A stretch of 64,000 bases of DNA from Beta vulgaris subsp. vulgaris (GCF_026745355.1 NC_079205.1:54374025-54438024); one strand, 5' to 3'. Positions 1 through 11,559 are shown, numbered from the stretch's first letter. Made by a program: numbers and translations. Notes: generated by a model from the letters alone, not told the origin.

Positions 1-76
1 CTTAATTGTTGCGCGCCCCAAAACGCAGCAATATGGCCCTTTTTAACCGCAGCAAGTAGCATTTATTCTACTAGTG
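1..76. mobile_element. Right terminus of a CACTA (EnSpm) element, truncated by window edge
   Basis: The stretch ends in TAGTG (72-76), the inverse of the canonical CACTA terminus. It contains AACCGCAGCAAG and AAAACGCAGCAA, variants of the subterminal motif that fills the CACTA element at 3706-5089. Only one end is inside the window, so neither TSD nor coding capacity can be judged. Confidence 0.55.
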
Positions 77-213
77 ATCCGATGTTAAATTAGTAGCCCT
101 TCTATTTTGCACATTTTGATAATATTTGTTGTCCAATCTATTAGGTGTAACAAAATCTTGAAAATATTAGGATCAACATTCTTAGTTTTTTTAGAGCATT
201 TTTATTTTTTTGG

Positions 214-717
214 TTAAAGGGGGCAATATATTAAAAAAGAAATACTACACGACCTAGTTGCTAGCATAGCTAGCATATAGGGAGCTACTCTCCATTTATT
301 ACTGCAATGGCATAATTGTTCAAAACTAATATCATCTAGGTTAATGTTTAATTCAACCCATGAATCTGTGCAAAATTGGCGAAACACATTAACCTTCCTA
401 CTTCCCTGGCGAATTGTGCTAGCCAAGATGTCTGCTTCTCGAACTTGATCCCTTTCCACTTTCTGAAGCTGAATTTGACTCCCCTCTTGCAACAACTCGC
501 TGCAAATAATAGTATAATGGTTATATCAATCTCTTATCCTTGTGTTTCCATTTATGCTATCCACAATCACCAAGAAATTTGAAAGTATGAGGCAATTTGA
601 CAACTGATTCGACCTTATCCACATCAAAGTTTCAATGATTACAATGATCTCAGAGAGATTAACATCATTGCTCACAAGATTACCACAAATTTCGTCCACC
701 CATTGGCCTATCTGCAT
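214..717 (-). pseudogene. RNase H-like remnant, probably from a LINE retrotransposon
   Basis: Two minus-strand reading frames (717-526 and 495-214) continue one another with a frame change. The first includes NCLILSNFLVIVDSINGN, which resembles the strand with an acidic residue followed by SD-LVVVD-INGR in the RNase H domain at the C terminus of plant LINE polyproteins. The second includes KVERDQVREADILAS, resembling the closing V-R--N--AD-LA motif of that domain. No reverse transcriptase is visible upstream (to the right), so this is a fragment. Motif similarity is my judgement by eye. A host RNase H-like gene fragment is the alternative. Confidence 0.42.
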
Positions 718-2059
718 ATAGCTCCCATGCCTACATGAAGGCTAGATTTAAGTAGAGAAGGAAGCATCAACTATTATAGTGAACTCATGGTTTTGGGATA
801 TTTGCAAAGGTTGCGAGGGGTTAGGATTTAGAGATAGGCTAGGTCTTGAGCAAGCATACTCAATAGCTATGTTTTAGGACACTTGGATTTCAACATATTT
901 ACTAGCAAACCTCGGATTCAATAAATGGTCTTGTGTGCTGGTAGCATTGGAGGAGTAAAATCTTTGTGTGAAAGATGAACAATGTGAAGCTCCAATAGAG
1001 CGTGCCCCGAATAAAATGACCATTTTTTCTAAAGAAATTAAAGGCCATTTCTTTTAGAGCTTTTCTAGATTTGTTGTATGTTGAAGAAATAAAGGTGCGG
1101 GTAAATCTTGGGTCTGGTCGTTTTTAATTAAGCGAGAGTCTCCCATCATGACGACCTAATTGTACCTGATATATACTTGATTATTCCTTACTTGGAGGCT
1201 CTCGTGTTGTAAAGGCTATAATGTCTACAAGAGACAGCTTGTAGGCATCGAGCTTAGAGTTGTTTCTTTGCCTCATCAATCACAAGGGGTGAAACTACTA
1301 TCACACTACTAGGTTCAATTGAACCCACTTGATATATATGTATGGTGCAACATATGTATGATATCTGTGCATTATATATGAAATATAAACATAAATATCT
1401 AATATTTATCAGAATTTAAAGTTTTAGATTTTCAATTGAGAATTTACAAACTTAGGAAATAAATTTGTAGTGACATACTTCAAGCTTAATCTTTTTAGGC
1501 CAAAATAAAATTTATAAACTTGATGTTTAAATGATTTTTGAGAAACAACTATATTTATGTTTATCTGAGAGTTAGTTTTGATTAACTTGTACCCACTAGC
1601 TCCGTCATTGTCAATCACCTCGTAACCTCGCATACTTGGATTGTTGGCTACATTGTCTTTCTCTGCTAAGTTTCATGGGGTTGAATCAAGTAGGATTGAA
1701 GCAGCACAACCTGAAAATCATATGAGGAATATGTTGATATCTCGTGTAGCATATTGATTAATAATAACTATCTATGTGAATGTGAATACTCATGCAACTA
1801 TAAATTTGTATCCTCATAAAACAATCATGAATACGCATCCTAATAAGATCAGCTTTTAATCCAAGTTTTTTCGTGACAACATTGTTTAATACGTTCCTCA
1901 CTATGGCCTCCGCCGAAGGACAAGTCTGTTAATAAAATCCAACCTTTAGAGATGACGACAACAAAATAGCAGTAGGCATACATGCAATCCTCATAACAAG
2001 AAAAAAGAGCATGCAAAAGATTGAATACATTATATAAAGTTTCACTAAATTTTCTAATT
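718..2059. other. Intergenic, no gene recognised
   Basis: Only short open frames occur here, with no recognisable protein motif. An inverted-repeat phrase, TAGGTTCAATTGAACCCA (1310-1327), resembles the hairpin phrase at 13107-13124 and may mark another old repeat. Confidence 0.5.
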
Positions 2060-2072
2060 AAGTTGTGTTTTT

Positions 2073-3430
2073 TCTTTGACATCAAAAAAACGTGCATTGA
2101 TTAAATAACAAAGTACAACCTATTACTGAAACAACCACACAAAGAACAAAAGAAAGCCTAAATGAGCTTTATAAGCTCTTAAATGTCCTAAAAGACAGAT
2201 ATAAGCAAAGCTGATGAAAAGTCGCCTAAGAAGTAGCGCGCCGCTAGTCAATGAAATCAAAACTCTGATGATTGACAGATGTGGTAGGAGAAGCATATGG
2301 CGATCACGATCTGGACAACGAACCAAAGGCAAGATTTTCATCTCACTGCATGAGCAAGCCCAACGAACTTCTGACGCGTGGGATTCTTGGCTCATGAGCT
2401 GTGGAAGAGTCACATTCCTAGGTGACTCATGACTCTCTTTCGAGAGTACGTCAAGTTTCTCCGTAAAGTAGGAGAAATGGGGCGTGCCGAAATCCACCAG
2501 ATGAAACTGGGGTGCCGTCTGCAGATTTGATTTTGTCAATGCAAAGACCATTAAGATTATTGCCAAGCAAAAAGGAGAGCTAAACATGGTGAGCTCTCGA
2601 ATGCACCTCCGATTTGTGAAACCAGAAAACATAAAGTCCAACCGTGACTAACGAACATCTCCTCGACCATACTCACATTTCTCATCCATGTGATGTACCC
2701 ATTCCATCAACAAACGTGTCAATGAAACTACATATGTAACGACTACAACCTTACACCACCATCCCATATTCGACTAACAAACAATTTCTAAAAACCAGAA
2801 CCAACAACAAACTATATCCAGAACAACGTGGACGAACTAACTCACACCAGCTAGGGGGGAAAGGGAAAGGAAAGCCCAACTACTGGGGGGAAGGGGATGC
2901 CCAAACAAAACCAAACAACACTCGAACAGGGGATACATGGGATGGGCCCGATGGGGTGAGGCTTGACTGAAACACTCGAACCTAGGGGGGAAAGGAAGGG
3001 GAAACCCGATTAACTAAAACAAGGGAGGGGAAGGGGAGGCCCGACGAAGGAACAGGGCAGGGGGAAGGGAGGGCCGACGAAGGAACAGGGCAGGGGGAGG
3101 GGATACCTTAGTGACGCGACTGGAGAGGGGGGAGGTGGACGACACGAACTGGCGGCGACATGGGCCTGCACGCGGCGGCGGCTGACCGGATAAAAGAACC
3201 AGCGACAACAAAACACTCGAGTGATAACCAGTGACGAAGGGAACCCTACGACACGACTAACCTTCGAACAAAAAGAGAACAAGCAGCAGGCTCGCCGGCG
3301 ACCTGCGCCCACCAGCGAGCCTGCTGCGACGAATTTATGTAAAGGGAGGCTAGGGTTGTGAGAGTCGGGACAGAGAGAGAATAAAGGGAGACTAGGGTTT
3401 TTGACTTAGTATGCGTGCTATCCTAAACAC
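2073..3430 (-). mobile_element. Target-primed retroinsertion with 13-bp TSD (short LINE or retrocopy)
   Basis: The segment is flanked by direct repeats AAGTTGTGTTTTT (2060-2072 and 3431-3443). Read on the minus strand it starts with a CCCTAGTCTCCC leader and a GC-rich CT-rich region (3400-3000). It ends with an A-rich tail (ATGTCAAAGAAAAAA) next to the left TSD, the arrangement expected from target-primed reverse transcription. The GC-rich part contains a near-tandem repeat of about 36 bp (3036-3105). Minus-strand ORFs (3312-3010, 2641-2123) have no recognised domains. The final part, around 2123-2200, resembles a plant LINE 3' end. Either a strongly deleted LINE or a retroposed transcript fits. 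Confidence 0.5.
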
Positions 3431-3705
3431 AAGTTGTGTTTTTATGATGAAGGTGGTTTTGGTGTTGAAACTAGGAGTGAGGAAAAATGGAGTGGAGGTC
3501 GAGTTTATATGGGAAAATGGAGTTAGTTAAATTATGTTCAAAAGATGATCAGGAAAACGTGTAGCCAACTAGGCACAGCTTTTGCGCTATCTTAGTTTGA
3601 AGCTTGAGTAGTTCCATGCAATTTTACGACGGTAGCCACCAACACTTCGTCTTAGCTAAACAATTACTGTATGTAGTAGAAAAATAATTCGTCATGAGTT
3701 TTAGG

Positions 3706-5089
3706 CGCTAGGGGAAAAAACGGAAGGGCTGCGGTGCAAGGGTTGCATTTTTCTAAAACCGCAGCCCTTAATAGTGAAGGGCTGCGGTTAGCCCAAAAAC
3801 CGCAGCCCTTCATAAACGAAGGGCTGCAATCAATGCAAAAACGCAACCCTTTAAGTAATAAGGGGATGCGCTTTTTTAAAAAACGTAGCCCTTTAAGTAA
3901 TAAAGGGCTGCGTTTTTTTAAAAAATGCAGCCCTATAAGTAATAAAGGGCTGCGATTTTGGGCTAACCCGCAGCCCTTTACAATTAATTCTCGCGAGCTA
4001 ATGGGCTTAGGTTAAAACAATGCAACCCGCGCTTTATAATCAATGAAACTCTCTCATGCATTATTTTCATCGAGCGGCCCTCATCTTTTCTCTCATCTTT
4101 CTCTCTTCTCACTCTAACTAGATCTCCCTCTCCGACCACAAACTCCTCTTCGCCGACTATAGCCGCCGAATTCCAGTGACGCTCAACCTCGGTTCTCGGA
4201 TCGTCGACCACAAACCCTCTCTCGCCGGCATTTGTGCATACCACCAGACCTAGTTCTTATGATGATATACCAAATCACACTTCGTCTTTTTTGGATCTCA
4301 TGTTTTAAGGTGATTTGGTATATATCATAAGAACTAGGTTTGATGGTTAAGGATGAAATAATGACTGGGAAATGAAATTTTCTGAGAATTCCCAGAAAAA
4401 TACTCCTCAAATTTGTTAATTTTTGTTGCGGAAATATGGTAGGCACTAATTAAGTTGCCATGTTCGTTTTTTTTTTCATTTTCGTTTGTTTTTTCATTTT
4501 CGTTGATTTTTCTGGTTGATATGTAATTTTGTTTTTTTATTTTTCAGATCTATAAATTTCGACAATAATTTTTTTTTCAGATCTATAAATTTCGACTGTT
4601 CTTGTTGTTATGTAATTTCGTTTTTTTATTTTCGTTCGTTCTTGTTGATATATAATTTCAACTATTATTGTTGTTCATTTTTTTAATAGTTAATGCCTTA
4701 GATTGTTCTTTTTTTTTTACTATAAATTGTAATTTGATGTTCTTGTTGATTGTTAATAAGTAATTTCGTTTTGTTTGTTTATTGATTCGTTTTTTGATTT
4801 TTCTTGTTGTAAATTTCTTGATATATTTAGGAGTAAAAATTGCCATTTTTTTTTTGTTTTGGGTCAAAAGGGTTGCGGTTATGGTCAAAACCGTTGCCCT
4901 TTGTACAAAGAAGGGATGCGTTTTAGGCCCAAAATCGCAGCCCTGCGGTTTTGGGCCTAAAACGCAGTCCTTCGTTGTGAAGGGCTGCGGTTTATAACCG
5001 CAACCCTTCACTTTTGTGAAGGGCTGCTGGCCAAAAACGCACCCTTAGGCCTGTTTTAACCGCAACCCTTCCGTTTTTCTCCACTAGTG
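3706..5089. mobile_element. Non-autonomous CACTA element
   Basis: The right end, read inward on the minus strand, begins CACTAGTGGAGAAAAACGG. The left end begins CGCTAGGGGAAAAAACGG, a one-base-degenerate form. Both ends carry many copies of a subterminal motif AACCGCAGCCCTT in both orientations (3724-3985 and 4866-5075), the binding-site arrays typical of CACTA/EnSpm elements. The centre (4090-4860) is T-rich with no transposase. No perfect 3-bp TSD is visible. A paralogous flank at 11787-11830 lacks the element and confirms that this is an insertion. Confidence 0.8.
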
Positions 5090-5245
5090 CTCATTAACAT
5101 ATGACTGTAGTTTGACTAGGATGATTTCATATAAAATTTGCACGTGAGATAATATTAATTGAGTCATATCTTTGAAAGTAAACTAAGGCCATATATGATA
5201 TATGTATGCTAGTTACATGTTAACCCCCCACAAAAACACATATCT
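5090..5245. repeat. Duplicated segment, copy 1 (paralogue of 11787-11965)
   Basis: Beginning CATTAACATATGACTGTAG, this segment runs in parallel with 11818-11965 (TATTAACATATGATTGTAG) for about 150 bp in the same orientation. The 25 bp left of the CACTA element (3681-3705) match 11787-11811. Copy 2 lies just upstream of the oxidase gene, so copy 1 may be the remnant of a duplicated upstream region whose gene is gone. The CACTA element splits this copy. Confidence 0.7.
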
Positions 5246-5540
5246 TCGAGTGTATCCTCTTTTTTTTTTTAATTGCTACATTTTCTTTAAAAGGTTATTT
5301 TTTTTTAATTGATACATTGTTTAAAATTTTTGTTATTTGGAGTACTTGACCCATCAAAAAGTAATAATATTTTTATGGTTTTTCACATTTTCCACCAAAA
5401 AATACAATTTTTTTTCACTTTTCCCCCTTATTTTATATTAAATGGGTCAAAAAGTATCCTCTAAAAATCTTGAAAGTGACATTGCGTAAATCTTGTGCAA
5501 AACACAACGTAACAAAAAGATGGAGGAGTATAAAATTAAG

Positions 5541-6338
5541 GTTTTGCTACACGCCGCCCTAGTTTTACTTACAAACGCCCTACATTTTTCATACTTTCAT
5601 ACATTTTTTACCCCCTCCCCCTTCCCCCATTCCCTCCTTTCCTTTTTCATTCTTCTCACCTCATTAATAGCCTCTCATCTCTCACACATTATGACTCTAG
5701 CTTACTAAGAAAAGATTTAATTAGTGTAAATAATTAATTTCAGCAGAAAGTCAATTAGAGCTCTACGTACCTATACGATTGAGGTAATTAATTTCAGCAT
5801 TTTTGACGCAATTCTTAGATTATTATTAAATTTTCCGCTTTACCATTCTTCAATCATTCTTCACTACTTTAGTAAAAAATATGAAGCAAAAAAACCATAG
5901 GCAGGTGTCTATCATATGAAGTTCTCTACAAGTTCATGCGCCCACCATGGACGTCTTAACCTTTGAAGAGTCCCCTGGACCTATGGACAAGCGTCTGCCA
6001 TAGGCGTCTTACCACATGTGTGGGCGTCTTTGTCAGAATCCTGGGGTTTTGTGAGCAATTTCAATCATTTTCGAGCTCTATTGTTGCCGAAAAATTACTT
6101 CAAGTTGCCGGAAAAAATTGTCGGGAAATATAGAAGAAGAGGAAACGATGAGAGAGAGTGAGAGTATGAGATCAGATGAGAGGGAATGGAAGAGGTGAGA
6201 AGAATGAATAGGGGAATAAAAAGTAAGGAGGAATGGATTAAATATATAGAGATGGGACCTCTATGTATTCCCACCTCTATGTATTTAGGACGTTAGTAAA
6301 TAAAAAGTAAGATGGTGTCTAGTCGTCTAGTAAAACTA
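5541..6338. mobile_element. Foldback/MITE-like element with long imperfect inverted repeats
   Basis: The left arm (GTTTTGCTACACGCCGCC, then TTACAAACGCCCTA) is matched in inverse orientation by the right arm (GACGACTAGTAAAAC preceded by TAGGACGTTAGTAAA). The inner arms (TTCTTCTCACCTC near 5650 and GAGGTGAGAAGAA near 6196) are also inverted copies. I find no convincing TSD, so the superfamily is open and the borders are approximate. Confidence 0.45.
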
Positions 6339-6839
6339 TTTTAAATTGGCCATCAGCTTTAAGTAAGTGTAACACATCTGCAAGATCTTAGGTAGCATTT
6401 AGCTTACTATTCTTCTCAGCAAGTTCCACAGGCCCCTAATGTGATAGTTTTATCCACAATGTATAAACTAGTACTCCCTCTCTCATAAACATAAACATCA
6501 CGTTTATCAGCATATAGGCACTGCATTATAAAAAATAATCATCACTCATCCTATAATCATGACGGTATAATACATTACTTATCCACATCAACCTCTTTTT
6601 CAGTCAACCTTTCTAACTTCCTCACCCAAACTTCACCTAATCATCCATAAGTCCATATTCCGCAAACACGAAATCTTATATGATGCGGACTTAGTATCGT
6701 AGAGTACAATTTATCGTAAATCGGTCTCGTCTAGACTCGTTATTTTAACACATATACCTCCTTACATCAAACATTAAAGGCGGCTCAGGCCATGTGCAGA
6801 ATGAGCGACTGCACAGAGTTTCGAAATATAAAGGCCTAA

Positions 6840-7268
6840 CGGGGCGTTTGGTATGAGGGATTGGGAGTTTGGGGATTAGAGGATGGGATTGGGAATGGGA
6901 GTTAGAAGGTGGGAATTTATTAAATATATCCCAATCCCTTGTTTGGTATGTTAGTGGGATTAAGTAGGGAATATATTGCTAAATTACAAATTTACCCATT
7001 TTAATGAAGGATAGCAAAAGAAGAGCAAGCGATATTAGTGCAGTATATTTTAATGAAGGGTAAATTTGTCTTTTAACATAACCAAAAATAATCCCCCTCC
7101 CTAATACCTGCCTACCCCCATGTCTTATTTTGGTGGGATAAGAGGGGTTTTAATCCCATTCCCTTTCACATGAGAATTTAGATATCCCCTCAAACAAACA
7201 TGGGATATCTACCCATAGGGATATAATATCCCATTCCCACCCCCTAATCCCCCTAAACAAACACCCCG
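6840..7268. mobile_element. Tourist-like MITE (PIF/Harbinger), TSD TAA
   Basis: The 429-bp element starts CGGGGCGTTTGG and ends with the inverse, CAAACACCCCG. It is flanked by TAA (6837-6839 and 7269-7271), the PIF/Harbinger target. The interior has AT-rich subterminal inverted repeats (GGGATTGGGA / TCCCATTCCC) and no ORF. The duplicate at 9226-9470 runs through the corresponding point without the insert. Confidence 0.85.
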
Positions 7269-7443
7269 TAATTCTATTAGTTGTCCGTCCAAAGAAATAA
7301 AAAACCTAAATCTAATTACAAATATAAAGAGATTAATTTTTATATGGTATTTTTCTTCTTCTTCTCCTATTCTCCAAAAAGCCCCAATTTATAACTCTTC
7401 CGTCTCTTCTATTTACCAAAAAAATTAATCTTTATAATTTATT

Positions 7444-7827
7444 GGGTTTTTCTATGTTATACCCTTGTGTTTCTTCAATTTCTACGTTTTACCCCAACTT
7501 TTTAAAAATTCTGCACGGTACCCTCAAGCTTACCTTTTTTAATGCACGATGCCCAAACTGCTGATTATATGTCATTAATTTCATTTATTTTTTAAAATTT
7601 ATTGGAACTAATTTGACTTATACATAGTTTAACCCTTAGAAGGTTATTCACTAATTAGATTCGTTCCACCGAAATATAAAAAATAGACGAAATTAATGAT
7701 GTGTAATCAGCGTTAGGGGCATTGTCCGTTGAAAAAGGTAAGTTTAAGGGTACTGTGTGGAAATTTGAAAAGCTTGGGGTACAACGTAGAAATTGAAAAA
7801 GTACAATGGTATAACGTAGAAAAACCC
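7444..7827. mobile_element. Mutator-like MITE, 9-bp TSD
   Basis: The 384-bp element has termini GGGTTTTTCTATGTTATACC and the inverse GGTATAACGTAGAAAAACCC. It is flanked by a perfect 9-bp repeat TAATTTATT (7435-7443 and 7828-7836). A 9-bp TSD is the Mutator-superfamily signature. The paralogous sequence near 9440-9452 has a single TAATTTATT followed by TTAGCACTG, an intact empty site. Confidence 0.85.
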
Positions 7828-7985
7828 TAATTTATTTTAGCACTGAGCATAAGACCCCTAATTTTATGAAACGGCCATGTCAAACGTAATTTTAAGTTTT
7901 AACTAAAACACTTATTTCTAAATTCAATTGACCCATTACCTTACAATATAATTGATTAATCCCTAACGAATCAAACCATTATTTA

Positions 7986-8596
7986 TCTCTATTATATAAG
8001 AGAAGGGCGAGCTATGGTGTCCCATTTTAAACTTACTTAACTACCCCTTCGTAAATCAACTACTACCAAAAAAAGAAAAAAAAAATCTAACTCAAATATA
8101 GCAATAAAAAATTAACTTAAATGTTGGAGAGAATCGAGTTATAATTGAGCCACCAAAAAAAGAAACATTGACTATAAGATTTAGTACTTTTATGTGAAAA
8201 AAAAATTATATCAATCAAATATATTATCAATCAATTCACAAACACAATCATGTATTATCAATTAACAGAGTGAAATGATTTATTTAACACAAAAGACTAT
8301 GTTAATACAACATAAGAAATTGTAAATAAATTCACTTAATATTCTTTAATGGTTCTTCAAGTTTAATTTTAAAAACCTAAAATAAATAATAAGTAAAAAA
8401 ACTAATAAAACAAGGGTTAAGTGATAGGGGTTTATCCTATGAAATTTAGCCTAAAAAATGTCTCATTGTCAAATTTTTACCTCTATTTATGTCTAAAAAG
8501 GTTATTATTTATGCTTGAAGAATTAAAAAAAAAACCGAGCAACCCGTAAAAAAAAACAAAACAAAACAGACACGCATCACGTGTATTATTTGCTAG
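7986..8596 (+). mobile_element. Small non-autonomous Helitron
   Basis: The 5' end reads A|TCTCTATTATATAAGAG. The 3' end has a hairpin ACACG-CATCA-CGTGT (8570-8584), an 8-nt spacer ATTATTTG, then CTAG (8593-8596) followed by T. TC start, a hairpin 8 nt before CTAG, and A|T flanks without TSD are the Helitron hallmarks. The 611-bp body has no coding capacity. The end at 63675-63701 has the same hairpin loop and spacer length. Confidence 0.8.
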
Positions 8597-8617
8597 TAAA
8601 GCTATAAGCAAACAACT

Positions 8618-8860
8618 TTAGATTACATTAACTTCCAACGCTAGCATGAGGGAAATTAGGGTTTTTTGAGAAATCCAACCATCGACGAGAAGAAAAGCGT
8701 CAGCGATGGCGTAGTCTAGAAGAAGGCGGCGACTGTGAAGTGTGAAAGTAGAAGAATTCCACCTTTTAGGAGAGAGAAGATGATTATGGTCATGGTGAGG
8801 CGTTGAGATCCTTGAGGATAATGGCAACACTTGAGCAACAACAACACCACCACCCGCCAT
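8618..8860 (-). other. Open frame of uncertain nature, possible first-exon fragment
   Basis: An 80-codon minus-strand frame starts MAGGGVVVAQVL and is rich in Ser, Arg and Leu (SPKRWNSSTFTLHSRRLLL), which gives it a plastid-transit-peptide look. No homology is recognised and no downstream exon is seen, and a Helitron 3' end sits 22 bp beyond it. Chance ORF or decayed gene start are both possible. Confidence 0.2.
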
Positions 8861-9225
8861 TGTTTAACTAATGTTACTTCTTGAAGCTTAAAAAATTTAA
8901 CTAGTTTTATTTGGGAGATTTGGTTTACGCGAATATTCGCGAGAGCATTTGGTACCAGTATAGAGTGTTAGATATGAACTCCGCGTCAGAAATACAGTCG
9001 CGGAGAGTTTCTCGAGTTTGAGTAAGAAAGTGGGTAAGTTTTATTTTGTGGATAAATATAGTGGTGACGGTTTGTAGTATGAGACATTTGTGGTATTGAA
9101 GAGTTTTTTGAAAATGATAGATGGTGAGAAGATTCAACTAGGACTTGGGGGTTTCTTATCTAGAAGAATAGTATCGTTGATCAGGCCCCAATTCGTGACT
9201 AGGTTGCCTCTGCCGGCCTCTTGCG

Positions 9226-9470
9226 CAGAGGCGGCTAAGGCCATGTGCAGGGTGAACAATTGCATATGGCCCCGAAATATAAGAGCCCAATTCTATTAGC
9301 TGTCGTCCAAAGAAAAAAAAAACATACATCTAAGTGCAAATATAAAGAGATTTATTTCTATTTGGTGTTTTTCTTCTTCACCTATTCTCCAAAAATCCCC
9401 ATTTATAACTCTTCTGTATCTTCTATTCACCAAAAAATATATATAATTTATTTTAGCACTGGGCCCCTGC
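9226..9470. repeat. Duplicated segment without MITEs (paralogue of 6775-7870)
   Basis: This is the uninterrupted copy of the duplication described at 6775-7870. A short element-like border phrase (CACTGGGCCCCTGCCC, 9456-9471) lies at its right end and recurs inverted at 11761-11773 (GGGCAGGGGCCCC). The segment may therefore itself derive from an older transposon. Confidence 0.6.
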
Positions 9471-9866
9471 CCTTGCGTCACAATTCTTAAGCTTATTCAT
9501 CTTTCCATCGACTAGGCTGGCATGACTAATTAGAGCATGTTACATTGATATTTCCTAATTGTAAAATCGACGAATTATGAATTTGGACCACCATGAGAAT
9601 CACCAATCTTTCGATTATTATTTATACATAAATCAAATTTAGAATTAATATGTGAATGAACATACCCCAAACTTGTAGGATGACAATTTTATCTTATTAT
9701 TACAATATATTCAACAAATAAGTAAACAAACAACACTCCATATTACAAGCTTGACAGTTTCATCTATAGTACACACACATACATACAAGTAAATTTTCTA
9801 GTATTGCTTCTATCTATGCTTCCCAATCATATTATAAGATCAGAAATCTAAAAATAAAACACTCCA

Positions 9867-11483
9867 TTAACGTGGAAGAGTTGGAATACTTTGCTCATTC
9901 CTGAAGAAGTTATCTGGATCAACCATGCTCTTTATCCTCACCAACCTATCAAAGTTATCCTTGAAATACATCACACCATATTTCTTCCCTTCAACATAGC
10001 TTCTTGAACCTTGGTGATTTATTCCCAAGTCTAAGTCCCTATAATTAAGGAAAGCTTCCCTAGGATTTTTTGACACAAAAGGAGTCATGTAAGCATGCAA
10101 CTTCCTTGTCAAATCTATATAATACTTTGCTCTCTCACTCCCTCCTTCATTCCAGTTAATAGCATACTGAAGCTTAAACAAGTTTCCTGCCCTATGTGGG
10201 AACGGCGTCGCATTCGCCGCAATCTCCGCCATTCGACCTCCATAAGGGTTGAAAGTAAGCTGAAGTGGTTGTAATTCAACCATTATTTTCCATAACCCTT
10301 CTAACCCATATCTTGGAATTGGCTTCTTCACATAATCTGATTTTCTTTTAAGGTAGGTCACACTTGGAGGTTGCCTATCCAACAAAGTCTCAACTGGGGT
10401 TCCCATAGAATAGTCAGAATAGAAAAGTATAGATTCAAGCCAACTCATCTCAAGACAATCTGACTTTTCTAGTCCTAACAAGGGAAAATTCTCATGAACT
10501 AAGGATATTAGGCTTTCAGTGTCACCTAAAAACAAGCATCTAAATGTTGCTTGGTTTGTTAAAAGGCCGGTTTCGCTCGAATTTGTAACACCTAAGGTAA
10601 GCCTAATGAAGGCATTATGATCCAAATTTGGTGCAACATGTTGGTATTGATCAACTATGTTAGTTAAGTTTTGTTCTAACAACCTTGAAACCCTAAAAAC
10701 AGTGACTCTTTCAGGCACTCGGACTAGTTTTATTTTGTAAGAAAGAATAACACAAAAGCTCGCGCCACCACCGCCTTTAATGGCCCAAAAAAGATCCTCT
10801 CCCATGGTTGCACGATCAAGTATCCTACCATTAACATCCACAATTTTAGCATCAATAAGATTATCAACTGTAAGACCATATTTTCTCATAAGATTTCCAT
10901 ATCCTGCTCCAGTGATATGACCTCCAGAGCCAACTGTTGGACAAACTCCTGCAGGATACGCGTGAATTCTACTGTTGTTACCAATGTTATAGTACACCTC
11001 GCCAAGAGTAGATCCAGCATCCACCCACGCAGTCTCCTCGTCGATGTTTACATCGATAGAGCGGAAGTTGAACATATCAACCATGAAGAAAGGGACAATG
11101 GAAACATACGAGAGACCTTCATAGTCATGGCCGCCACTTCGAACTTTCATCTCTATACCATGTTGTTTGGCACATATTATGGCTGCCTGGATGTGGGATA
11201 CATGTGTAGCAGTTATGATAAACAAGGGTTTTCGAGTGGTCGATTCGTTGAACCGGAGATTTCGAATGTAGGATTGTAGAACGGTTGAGAAGGAGGGATT
11301 TTGTGGGGCGTAGATTTGAGGTGATATTGGATGAGAAGGAACAGAATGGTCGTTAAGGCAGTTTATTAAGGTGTCTTGGATTGAATTATGATTTGATATT
11401 ATGGGTGCTGCACTTGTAATACCAAGTGTTTGTAGGAAAATAAGAGGTAGAATGAAAACAAATGCAAAGATTGGGAACTTCAT
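9867..11483 (-). CDS. Berberine bridge enzyme-like FAD-linked oxidase (reticuline oxidase-like)
   Basis: This intronless gene encodes 538 aa, the usual size for the plant BBE-like family of secreted FAD oxidases, which oxidise carbohydrates, monolignols or alkaloids. The start is the first in-frame ATG (11483). Residues 1-25 form a hydrophobic signal peptide (MKFPIFAFVFILPLIFLQ). The FAD-binding domain follows. His119 in RSGGHDYEG and Cys181 in GVCPTVGSGGH are the two positions known in the family to carry bicovalent FAD, and both are intact. Cys42 and Cys104 could form the conserved N-terminal disulfide. The C-terminal BBE domain is complete (NYRDLDLGIN, then YFKDNFDRLVRIK, then VDPDNFFRNEQSIP). 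I see no frameshift, so it looks functional. Substrate cannot be told from sequence. A TATA box lies about 80 bp upstream. Part of its upstream region is duplicated at 5090-5245. Confidence 0.95.
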   Translation of the reverse strand: MKFPIFAFVFILPLIFLQTLGITSAAPIISNHNSIQDTLINCLNDHSVPSHPISPQIYAPQNPSFSTVLQSYIRNLRFNESTTRKPLFIITATHVSHIQAAIICAKQHGIEMKVRSGGHDYEGLSYVSIVPFFMVDMFNFRSIDVNIDEETAWVDAGSTLGEVYYNIGNNSRIHAYPAGVCPTVGSGGHITGAGYGNLMRKYGLTVDNLIDAKIVDVNGRILDRATMGEDLFWAIKGGGGASFCVILSYKIKLVRVPERVTVFRVSRLLEQNLTNIVDQYQHVAPNLDHNAFIRLTLGVTNSSETGLLTNQATFRCLFLGDTESLISLVHENFPLLGLEKSDCLEMSWLESILFYSDYSMGTPVETLLDRQPPSVTYLKRKSDYVKKPIPRYGLEGLWKIMVELQPLQLTFNPYGGRMAEIAANATPFPHRAGNLFKLQYAINWNEGGSERAKYYIDLTRKLHAYMTPFVSKNPREAFLNYRDLDLGINHQGSRSYVEGKKYGVMYFKDNFDRLVRIKSMVDPDNFFRNEQSIPTLPR

Positions 11484-11559
11484 GTTATGTATATATATGA
11501 TGTATGCATACAAGATAGATGAGAGAATTTGGTGTGAAGTTGTGATGATTCAAGGTTGC

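Larger units (their letters stand above)
6775..7870. repeat. Duplicated segment carrying two MITEs (paralogue of 9226-9470)
   Basis: Without its two insertions, this segment aligns with 9226-9470. Shared stretches include GGCCATGTGCAG, CTATTAG-TGTC, TATAAAGAGATT, CTATTCTCCAAAAA and TTTATTTTAGCACTG. The right-hand copy lacks both MITEs and so acts as an empty-site reference. Confidence 0.75.

Noticed and set aside
2123..2641. 172-aa minus-strand ORF as a host gene
   Set aside because: It lies in the 3' part of a retroinsertion with TSD, its C terminus reads through LINE-like 3' sequence, and no domain is seen.
3010..3312. Pro/Leu/Ser-rich ORFs on the minus strand
   Set aside because: Two overlapping frames arise from one GC-rich duplicated tract (3036-3105), which points to composition and not coding.
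6473..6500. Stowaway start (TACTCCCTCTCTC)
   Set aside because: No inverted partner was found within a plausible distance and the match to the TIR is short.
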